In this document: positions 1 through 6,562 of the stretch, piece by piece | Layout of the letters: each line of letters begins with the position of its first letter | Numbering within the stretch: position 1 is the stretch's first letter | Source of the DNA: an uncultured Chryseolinea sp. | Lineage (GTDB): Bacteria; Bacteroidota; Bacteroidia; Cytophagales; Cyclobacteriaceae | NCBI GenBank assembly: GCA_946478915.1 | Contig: CAMLER010000171.1 | Location: forward strand, 1-9,176 | Reading direction: 5' to 3' | Length of the DNA: 9,176 bases | Notes under the pieces: model-generated | Database searches by the model: none | What the model was told of the DNA's origin: nothing | Seen by the model: only the letters and a program-made list of their open reading frames with translations | Translations under genes and position numbers: made by a program

Positions 1-72
1 TTGCCCGACAACTGACTATGCTATAACCGTAGATCTATTGTGACGAGTGGATCTATAATCTAAACCGTCCCT

Positions 73-1125
73 ATGAATAATGAGATTTCGCCTGAGCTCC
101 TTAAGAAATACATAAAAGGAGAAACAACGCCGGAAGAAAATGTCCAAGTTGATCAATGGTATTTGTCGCTCCAGGACGGGCCTGATGATGTTAGCCTGCT
201 TGACCCTTTAGAACATAATTTTGTTCAGAACAAACTCTTTGACCGGATCTCCTCAAAGATCCAATCTTCTTTACAGGATACCCCATCACGGAAGCAAAGA
301 TCAAACTCGTTTTTCTTAACAATTCCCCTCAAGTTAGCTGCTGCCATAACTGCCATAGCTGTTATTGGCATCTGGGCAATCCTTTTCATCAATCAAAAAG
401 GATTGCCCTCACTCCAACATCAGCCTATAATATTGTTGGAGAATGGAATGAAAAAAATGGTCAATAATACTGAGTCCGTCAGACGTGTTATGATGGAAGA
501 TGGTACAGTGATAACACTGAAACCTAATAGTAGTATTGAATATCCAGAGGCTTTCGCCAGCGATGTGCGAAGGATTTCACTTAAGGGAGAAGCTTTCTTC
601 GATGTCTCGAAAGATAAAAACCGTCCTTTTATCATATCAACTTCTCAATTGCGGGTCAAAGTGTTGGGTACGAGCTTTAACGTTGTTGCCTATGAGGGTG
701 CAGAGGAAGCGAGTGTAGCTGTTAAGACCGGTAAGGTATCCGTTGTGAAATCAAATCCTGTAATTGAAAGAGAGCGGGAAATAGAGGAGGTCATTTTGAC
801 GCCTAACCAGGAGGTTGTGTACAACACTATGGAAAATTTATTTTCCAAGAAACTGGTTGCAGAGCCGGAGATCATTCTGCCAAAGCCAACATTATTCGAA
901 ACGCAGTATGACGGCGAGCCCGTCGTTAAAATACTTTCTGTGCTGGAAGAAAACTATGGAATCGATATTCAGTATGATGAAGAAATCCTTTCAAATTGTA
1001 TCCTGACCACGTCAATGGCTGAAGAGGGTCTATATGAACGGATTCAAATCATTTGCAAAGCAATTGGTGCTGAGTACGAAATCAATAATGCGAACATTAT
1101 TATTAAGAGTACTGGCTGTAAATAA
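73..1125 (+). CDS. FecR-family anti-sigma factor (inner-membrane, DUF4974 C-terminus)
   Basis: Predicted single-pass inner-membrane anti-sigma regulator of 350 aa that would hold an ECF sigma factor until an outer-membrane receptor signals. Visible order: a cytoplasmic N-terminal segment (about 1-75) opening with the family-typical PELLKKYIKGETTPEE pattern; one hydrophobic membrane helix (about 84-106); a periplasmic FecR domain (about 136-225) with the characteristic stretch MEDGTVITLKPNSSIEYP, then LKGEAFFDVSKDKNRPF and VLGTSFNV; and a C-terminal DUF4974-like domain (about 274-346) beginning near FETQYDGEPV and ending near EINNANIIIK. In Bacteroidota this last domain resembles the STN fold and is thought to contact the receptor. 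The length is usual for the family and the frame is intact. The ATG at 73 fits the known N-terminal pattern. The cognate sigma gene normally lies just upstream, which here is outside the window. The downstream receptor has the matching STN domain, so the pair probably forms one signalling route. Confidence 0.93.
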   Translation: MNNEISPELLKKYIKGETTPEENVQVDQWYLSLQDGPDDVSLLDPLEHNFVQNKLFDRISSKIQSSLQDTPSRKQRSNSFFLTIPLKLAAAITAIAVIGIWAILFINQKGLPSLQHQPIILLENGMKKMVNNTESVRRVMMEDGTVITLKPNSSIEYPEAFASDVRRISLKGEAFFDVSKDKNRPFIISTSQLRVKVLGTSFNVVAYEGAEEASVAVKTGKVSVVKSNPVIEREREIEEVILTPNQEVVYNTMENLFSKKLVAEPEIILPKPTLFETQYDGEPVVKILSVLEENYGIDIQYDEEILSNCILTTSMAEEGLYERIQIICKAIGAEYEINNANIIIKSTGCK

Positions 1126-1190
1126 AAACAATGAAAACTATAACGCCTATGCAATAGAAATACTAACCGAAACCCACATGTGAAAAAGGC

Positions 1191-1212
1191 CGGTGATGCT
1201 GCTACATCACCG
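1191..1212 (+). promoter_or_regulatory. Perfect 8-bp hairpin in the receptor gene leader
   Basis: The arms CGGTGATG (1191-1198) and CATCACCG (1205-1212) are exact reverse complements around a 6-nt loop. No T-run follows, so it is not a standard intrinsic terminator. It lies 77 nt before the receptor start, in the 163-nt gap after the anti-sigma gene. It may be an mRNA-stabilising or processing structure, or a DNA-level operator dyad. The structure is seen directly; the role is not. Confidence 0.45.
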
Positions 1213-1264
1213 ACCCGTCATGCCTCCCGATTTTACACGGCAGGCACCTAGTTTTTGCCCGATT

Positions 1265-1288
1265 AACCAAACAAAAACAAACAAAATT
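1265..1288 (+). promoter_or_regulatory. A-rich translation-initiation leader of the SusC-like gene
   Basis: The bases directly before the ATG at 1289 are almost entirely A with a few C and T (for example AACCAAACAAAAAC), and no Shine-Dalgarno-like GGAGG is present. Bacteroidota commonly start translation from such unstructured A-rich leaders. This helps decide the start: the upstream in-frame GTG at 1193 lies inside the leader hairpin and would add 32 residues ahead of a clean signal peptide. Confidence 0.5.
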
Positions 1289-4200
1289 ATGAAGAATAAA
1301 CCTAAACCTATTCCTAATGCCCTGCTATTCTTTATGAAAATTACCCTGATACAAATGTTGATTACAAGTGCGTCCGTCATGCTGGGGTATGCTATAGATA
1401 GTAACGGTCAGGAGGTTTTAGAACGAAAAATTACCCTGCAGACCCAAAATGCAGACGTAAAGAATATCTTAATAGAAATTGAAAAAAGAAGTGACGTCAA
1501 ATTCACTTACCGCCCCAGGCTCATCAAAGATTTGAACAAAATGAGCCTGAATCTGGTAGAAACTCCCCTCGGGGACGTTCTAGCCCAGGTTTTGGGATCA
1601 CGCCTGAGCTACGATGTTATCGGAAAGCAAATCGTGCTCAAAGAACTTGAAGATGAACGGGAGGAGGCCTACGCAATCGCCTCACTGGCCAACGAAGTAG
1701 CGGCCCAGACGGTCAGTGGAACGGTTACAGACGAATCTGACGCCCCGATCCCGGGAGTAAACGTCCTCGTCAAAGGTACTACAGTCGGAACGACGACAGA
1801 TACGAATGGGAGATATACCCTGGAGGTACCGGATGAAAACAGCATCCTTGTTTTTAGTTTCATCGGATATCAAAGCCAGGAAGTCCAGGTTGGCAATCAA
1901 ACCAACCTTGATGTCAGAATGATGCTGGATGTTCAGTCACTGCAGGAAGTTGTTGTTGTGGGATATGGTGAACAAAAGAAGACAACGATCACGGGTGCGG
2001 TGACTTCTGTTAAAAGTGATGTAATTCAACAAGCGCCAGTATCTAACCTTTCAAATGCTTTAACAGGAAGATTGCCGGGTACAATTTTTATTAACCGTTC
2101 CGGAGAGCCTGGGAATGATGCATCGCAAATAAGGGTAAGAGGGACAAACACAACTGGAAATCCAAGCGCTCTGATAGTAATTGATGGTATTGCCAACAGA
2201 AGCGGTGGACTTGACCGATTGAATCCAGCAGATATTGAAAGTATCACCATCCTGAAAGATGGGTCGGCTGCAATTTACGGTGCCCAGGCAGCTAATGGTG
2301 TTATATTGGTTACCACGAAGAGAGGTAAAGAAGGCAAACCTCAAATTGGGTTCAACTATAATCTTGGTTTCAATAGACCCACCCGGTTGCCCGAAGTAAC
2401 GGACGCTCCGACATATGCCACGATGTTGAATGAAATCGACGAGTATAGAGGTAACGCACCCCGCTACTCGCAGGAAGATATTGAAAAGTACAGATCGGGT
2501 TCCGATCCATGGACTCACCCCAATACAGATTGGTATGATGCCGTTATCAAACCTGTTGCACTCCAGGATATGGGAACGCTAACCGTTTCCGGTGGATCGG
2601 ATGATGTAAAATATTATGTTTCGTTAGGAACATTGAGTGAAGATGGCGTATACCGAAATAGTGGCACGAAATACAGGCAATACAACTTTCGGTCGAATAT
2701 CGACGCAAAAATAACGGAGTACTTTTCAATGTCGGTTGATTTGTCAGGTCGCCAGGAACGGAGAAAGTATCCGACCCGCGCGGCGAGCACAATTTTCAGA
2801 ATGCTCATCCGAGGCAAACCTAATCTTCCAGCGTACTGGCCCAATGGTATGCCCGGTCCGGACATTGAAAATGGTGACAATCCGGTGGTCATCAGTACAC
2901 CGGCCACAGGATACGTTGACGATGTGAATAACGTATTTCAAAGCAACTTAAAGGGTACCTTAGATGTCCCTTGGGTTAAAGGTTTGAATGCAACATTCAA
3001 CCTTGCCTTGGATGAATCTTACCGCCCGATAAAGAGGTTTAGAACACCGTGGTACCTTTATACCTGGGACTATGCGACCTACGGAGACGATGGCGAGCCT
3101 TTGCTTGAAAGATCCAAGCGAGGTTTGAGCGCTCCTGAACTGCAGCAGGAATATGAAACGACTTCCGGGCGCACTGCCAACCTCTATTTGAATTACACCA
3201 AAGAATTTGGAAATCATTACCTGGCATTCATGGCCGGAACCGAGCGACAGGTTCTAAAGGGAAATCAATTTGCTGGTTTTCGCAATGGTTACATCTCAAC
3301 CGAAGTTGATGAACTGTTGGGGGGAAATCAGAATGCGAGTACAACTGCGAACAATACTGATGTCACCAAGCTGTATAACCGCACACGTCTCAACTACTTT
3401 GGACGGGTCAACTATAGCTTAAGCGAAAAGTATCTTTTTGAGTTTGTATGGCGTTACGATGCTTCTTACATATTCCCTGAAGATTCTCGTTGGGGATTCT
3501 TCCCTGGCGTTTCTGCAGGCTGGGTGATCTCAGAGGAAGATTTTATGCAAGGCGCTAGTTTTGTTGACCGGTTAAAGATCCGTGGTTCCTGGGGACAGTT
3601 AGGAAATGATAGAATGGATGCTAACAACGTTTTCTTTGATGAGCATCAGTACTCCAATAACTTTGGATTCGGTGGCGGTTATATTTTCGATTACACCACG
3701 CTTGCAACAAGCATCACCCAGGCAGCTTATCCAATAGCAAATCCGAACATCACTTGGGAAGTTGCCAACAATATGAACATCGGACTTGAAGGTACTTTGT
3801 TTGGCGGGAAAGTTTCTTTCGAACTTGACTACTTTAACAACCTGCGGTCCAAGATGCTGATTTATCGTTTTGCATCGATTCCGCGTACCGCCGGATTTAG
3901 TCCTCCACGCGAAAATCTTGGAAAATTGCGCAACAAAGGGTTTGACTTCCTTGTGAGTTATAGTGGTCAGGCAGGCGATCTAAGCTTCCAGGTTGGAGTG
4001 AATGGTGGTTATGCTAAAAATGAGGTAGAATTTTTTGATGAACCTGCTACTGTATTGCCTTGGCAATCAGTCACGGGCCGCCCCCACAACACCCCTTTGA
4101 TGTATAAGGCTATTGGTGTGTTCAGGGATCAGGCCGAAGTTGATGCTTATCCTCATTGGCCTGGTGCGCGTCCTGGTGATATCAGATTTGAAGACGTAAA

Positions 4201-4720
4201 TGCTGATGGACAAATAAATTCTGACGACAGGATTCGCCTTGAAAACAACACCATACCAAGATTCCAGGGAGGTTTTACTTTAGATCTTCAATATAAGGCG
4301 TTTGATTTCAGTATGCTTTTCCAGGGTGCATCGGGTGCAAGATCATATATCAGAACGCAGTCCGGAGATTTTGGAAATTACTTGCAGGAATTTGCGGACG
4401 GAAGATGGACAACTGAAAATCCAAGCTCAGAGAATCCGAGAACCTTCAATCGGGAGGACGAATACTGGATTTCACAGGCAAATACCTACTGGTACAGGGA
4501 CACAGACTACATCCGTCTGAAGAACATCCAATTGGGTTATACTCTACCGAGCAACATGATCAACAAAGTTGGATTGAAGACGGCACGCCTTTACGTGAAT
4601 GCCATCAACCTTCTGACTTTTGATAGTTTCAAGGTGTTTGACCCTGAAACGGACAATCAGGACGGGACAGTGTATCCGCAGAAACAGACCTTTAACGTTG
4701 GTGTAAACCTAACCTTCTAA
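1289..4720 (+). CDS. SusC/RagA-family TonB-dependent receptor with STN domain
   Basis: Outer-membrane TonB-dependent importer, 1143 aa from the chosen ATG. Domains in order: signal peptide with hydrophobic core about 11-32 and probable cleavage after GYA near residue 35; STN signalling domain about 48-119; carboxypeptidase-regulatory-like domain about 142-212 (VSGTVTDESDAPIPGVNVLV, then GTTTDTNGRYTL); the EVVVVGYG segment at 220-227; plug about 228-345, including RVRGTNTTGNPSALIVIDG and ILKDGSAAIYGAQAANGVILV; and a beta-barrel from about 352 to the terminal phenylalanine (GVNLTF), typical of BAM substrates. An acidic loop DVNADGQINSDD at 969-980 resembles the calcium-loop motif often found in SusC proteins. 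The reading frame can be extended to a GTG at 1193, but ATG 1289 gives a proper signal peptide. The SusD partner follows after 11 nt. The STN domain and the upstream FecR gene point to substrate-induced sigma signalling. Substrate unknown; length normal, no frame damage. Confidence 0.97.
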   Translation: MKNKPKPIPNALLFFMKITLIQMLITSASVMLGYAIDSNGQEVLERKITLQTQNADVKNILIEIEKRSDVKFTYRPRLIKDLNKMSLNLVETPLGDVLAQVLGSRLSYDVIGKQIVLKELEDEREEAYAIASLANEVAAQTVSGTVTDESDAPIPGVNVLVKGTTVGTTTDTNGRYTLEVPDENSILVFSFIGYQSQEVQVGNQTNLDVRMMLDVQSLQEVVVVGYGEQKKTTITGAVTSVKSDVIQQAPVSNLSNALTGRLPGTIFINRSGEPGNDASQIRVRGTNTTGNPSALIVIDGIANRSGGLDRLNPADIESITILKDGSAAIYGAQAANGVILVTTKRGKEGKPQIGFNYNLGFNRPTRLPEVTDAPTYATMLNEIDEYRGNAPRYSQEDIEKYRSGSDPWTHPNTDWYDAVIKPVALQDMGTLTVSGGSDDVKYYVSLGTLSEDGVYRNSGTKYRQYNFRSNIDAKITEYFSMSVDLSGRQERRKYPTRAASTIFRMLIRGKPNLPAYWPNGMPGPDIENGDNPVVISTPATGYVDDVNNVFQSNLKGTLDVPWVKGLNATFNLALDESYRPIKRFRTPWYLYTWDYATYGDDGEPLLERSKRGLSAPELQQEYETTSGRTANLYLNYTKEFGNHYLAFMAGTERQVLKGNQFAGFRNGYISTEVDELLGGNQNASTTANNTDVTKLYNRTRLNYFGRVNYSLSEKYLFEFVWRYDASYIFPEDSRWGFFPGVSAGWVISEEDFMQGASFVDRLKIRGSWGQLGNDRMDANNVFFDEHQYSNNFGFGGGYIFDYTTLATSITQAAYPIANPNITWEVANNMNIGLEGTLFGGKVSFELDYFNNLRSKMLIYRFASIPRTAGFSPPRENLGKLRNKGFDFLVSYSGQAGDLSFQVGVNGGYAKNEVEFFDEPATVLPWQSVTGRPHNTPLMYKAIGVFRDQAEVDAYPHWPGARPGDIRFEDVNADGQINSDDRIRLENNTIPRFQGGFTLDLQYKAFDFSMLFQGASGARSYIRTQSGDFGNYLQEFADGRWTTENPSSENPRTFNREDEYWISQANTYWYRDTDYIRLKNIQLGYTLPSNMINKVGLKTARLYVNAINLLTFDSFKVFDPETDNQDGTVYPQKQTFNVGVNLTF

Positions 4721-4731
4721 CCCTGATTAGT

Positions 4732-6495
4732 ATGAAGAACCTATTAAAATACATATTGGGATTGTCGCTCGTTTTATACTCGACGTCTTGTGATACCGAT
4801 TTCTTAAATGTGAAACCGGAAGACCGATTTAATGAAACTGCTGTATGGCAGGATCCGGGATTGGTAGAAGCTTTTGTAAATGAAATGTATCGTGGTCTCA
4901 ACCACGGCATCAGAGAATTGATGTTGGGATCCCTCGTTGACGAGTCTCACTTTATTCACAACTACGGATCTTCTCAGGTCGTCCAATCTAATCTGACCTC
5001 TGGCGATATCGGGTCATTCAGCCGGGGCGACTTTGAAGAATTCAATTGGCCTGTGCTTTATGCAAGAATTCGCCAGATCAACCTTTTCCTTGAAAATATC
5101 GAAGATGTTGAATTCGATGATGAGGAATGGAAGGACCGTTTGAAAGGAGAAGTACATTTTCTTAATGCTTATTTTTACCACAATTTGGTTAGACTTTATG
5201 GCGGTGTCCCTTTGGTAACAAAGGCCTACGATCTTACTGATGAGTTCATGATCCAACGAAGCTCACTTCAGGAATGCATCGACTATATTGTATCCGAAGC
5301 TGATCTTGCTGCGTCTCTCTTGCCAACAGAATATGCAGGCGGAGGCGGCGATATCGGCAGGGCGACAAAGGGTGCTGCATTAGCTTTAAAGTCCAGGATC
5401 TTGCTGTACGCCGCGAGCGATCTCTACAATGATCCCAGCTGGGCTACCGGATATGGCAATCCGGAGTTGATTTCAACTACCGGCGACCGTACTGCAAAGT
5501 GGCAGGCAGCCAAAGACGCAGCGAAAGCTGTTATGGATTTAGGAATTTACAGCTTGCAGGATACGGGTGATCCTGTGAAAGATTATACCGATCTATTTCT
5601 AATGAAGGATAGCAAAGAAGCCATCTTCAGTCGCTTCTTCATTAAAAATCGCGGTTGGGAAGATGGCGCGCTTCCAGGGTTGGCCAACGGTCCTAACGGG
5701 TATCACAACTGGGGAGGAAATACTCCTATTCAGGAACTGGTGGACGACTATGAAATGGTTGATGGTACCAAGTTCGACTGGAATAATCCTACTCATGCCA
5801 ATGCTCCTTATGAGAACCGCGATCCGAGATTCCAGGCGAGTATTTTATACGATCAGGCACTTTGGCGCCCCCGTCCAAGCGATGTGGTGAGCATCGATCC
5901 AGTTGGGAAAGTTATTATTCGTTCGGTTGAAACTGCCCCCGGAGTCTGGACACCCGGTGTGGATACGCGCGACGGTCCGATAGAAGATTGGAACGGTGGT
6001 TACTCCGGATATTATCTCAGGAAGTTTGTTGACCCGAGTGTAGTGCATGAGTATGCAGCCGCGGGCGGAAATCAGGAAGCTCCATGGCACTTCTTCAGGT
6101 ATGGTGAGATCTTGTTGAACTATGCAGAAGCATGTATCGAATTAGGTCAGGATGCCGAAGCGAGGACATATTTGAACATGCTAAGAGATCGTGCAGGAAT
6201 GCCGGATATAACTGAATCTGGAGCGGCACTGGTAGAACGATACAGAAATGAAAGAAGGATTGAGCTTGTTTTCGAACAGCACAGGTACTTCGACATAAGA
6301 AGGTGGATGATTGCGCCTCAGGCGATGGGACGCAATGCCAACGGAATAGTTATTCAGGATCCCCTTGCTGGTCCGGTTCAATATTCCCGAAACAAAATTC
6401 AGGATCGTGCATGGAATGACAAGATGTATTTCCTGCCCATCATTCTGGATGAAATGAACAGGAACACTGAACTGATTCAAAATCCATTTTATTAA
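4732..6495 (+). CDS. SusD/RagB-family surface lipoprotein
   Basis: Substrate-binding surface lipoprotein of 587 aa that caps the SusC channel and delivers ligand to it. The N-terminus MKNLLKYILGLSLVLYSTSC is a lipoprotein signal with the probable lipidated cysteine at residue 20. It is followed by DTDFLNVKP, the usual SusD opening; the acidic residues after the cysteine are compatible with surface export. An N-terminal SusD-like region spans about 20-220, with an RLYGGVPLVTKAYD segment inside it. The C-terminal SusD_RagB region shows FFRYGEILLNYAEACIELG from residue 454, the family signature YRNERRIELVFEQHRYFDIRRW at 504-525, and an ending ELIQNPFY close to the canonical QNPGY. The start lies 11 nt after the receptor stop, so the two genes are almost certainly co-transcribed. 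An intrinsic terminator follows 16 nt after the stop. No feature reveals the ligand; a glycan is the family default, but peptide and other substrates are also known. Confidence 0.97.
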   Translation: MKNLLKYILGLSLVLYSTSCDTDFLNVKPEDRFNETAVWQDPGLVEAFVNEMYRGLNHGIRELMLGSLVDESHFIHNYGSSQVVQSNLTSGDIGSFSRGDFEEFNWPVLYARIRQINLFLENIEDVEFDDEEWKDRLKGEVHFLNAYFYHNLVRLYGGVPLVTKAYDLTDEFMIQRSSLQECIDYIVSEADLAASLLPTEYAGGGGDIGRATKGAALALKSRILLYAASDLYNDPSWATGYGNPELISTTGDRTAKWQAAKDAAKAVMDLGIYSLQDTGDPVKDYTDLFLMKDSKEAIFSRFFIKNRGWEDGALPGLANGPNGYHNWGGNTPIQELVDDYEMVDGTKFDWNNPTHANAPYENRDPRFQASILYDQALWRPRPSDVVSIDPVGKVIIRSVETAPGVWTPGVDTRDGPIEDWNGGYSGYYLRKFVDPSVVHEYAAAGGNQEAPWHFFRYGEILLNYAEACIELGQDAEARTYLNMLRDRAGMPDITESGAALVERYRNERRIELVFEQHRYFDIRRWMIAPQAMGRNANGIVIQDPLAGPVQYSRNKIQDRAWNDKMYFLPIILDEMNRNTELIQNPFY

Positions 6496-6511
6496 CCTTT
6501 GAGCTAACATG

Positions 6512-6544
6512 AAGCCATCCCGTCAAGGCGGGATGGCTTTTTTT
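6512..6544 (+). terminator. Strong intrinsic (rho-independent) terminator after the SusD-like gene
   Basis: The perfect inverted repeat AAGCCATCCCG (6512-6522) and CGGGATGGCTT (6529-6539) encloses a 6-nt loop, TCAAGG. The right arm runs into an unbroken T-run at 6538-6544. The 11-bp GC-rich stem followed by seven T residues is a textbook intrinsic terminator on the + strand. It begins 16 nt after the SusD-like stop and ends 18 nt before the ATG of the next gene, so it should separate the FecR/SusCD transcript from the propeller gene fully or in part. The mirrored T-run needed for termination on the other strand is absent. Confidence 0.9.
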
Positions 6545-6562
6545 ATCTCATTTACACTTGGA

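Noticed and set aside
30..56. Repeated GATCTAT (32-38 and 50-56), the 8-bp palindrome TAGATCTA (30-37) and a TATAAT at 54-59 upstream of the FecR gene, as a possible operator or promoter.
   Set aside because: The motifs are short and AT-rich, no suitable upstream promoter element sits at the right spacing, and Bacteroidota primary promoters do not follow TATAAT. Chance is a sufficient explanation.
1..72. Possible 3' end of an upstream sigma-factor gene.
   Set aside because: All three forward frames hit stops within this stretch (at 13-15, 41-43 and 24-26), and the few codons before them show no recognisable sigma-factor ending.
1131..1157. Eight-codon open frame (MKTITPMQ) just after the FecR gene as a leader peptide.
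   Set aside because: It is too short, has no codon run suggestive of attenuation, and no terminator or antiterminator pair follows it.
1193..1288. Upstream in-frame GTG extension of the receptor gene (32 extra residues).
   Set aside because: It starts inside the leader hairpin, places a proline- and histidine-rich tail before the signal peptide, and lacks the A-rich leader that precedes ATG 1289.
2060..2518. Minus-strand open frame of 152 aa inside the receptor gene.
   Set aside because: It is antisense to a region coding for the conserved plug and early barrel, shows no recognisable domain, and is expected as a shadow of a long coding gene.
6533..6562. Alternative in-frame ATG at 6533 for the propeller lipoprotein (10 extra residues).
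   Set aside because: It lies within the terminator stem. The start at 6563 already gives a compact lipoprotein signal with cysteine at residue 18, although the longer form cannot be fully excluded.
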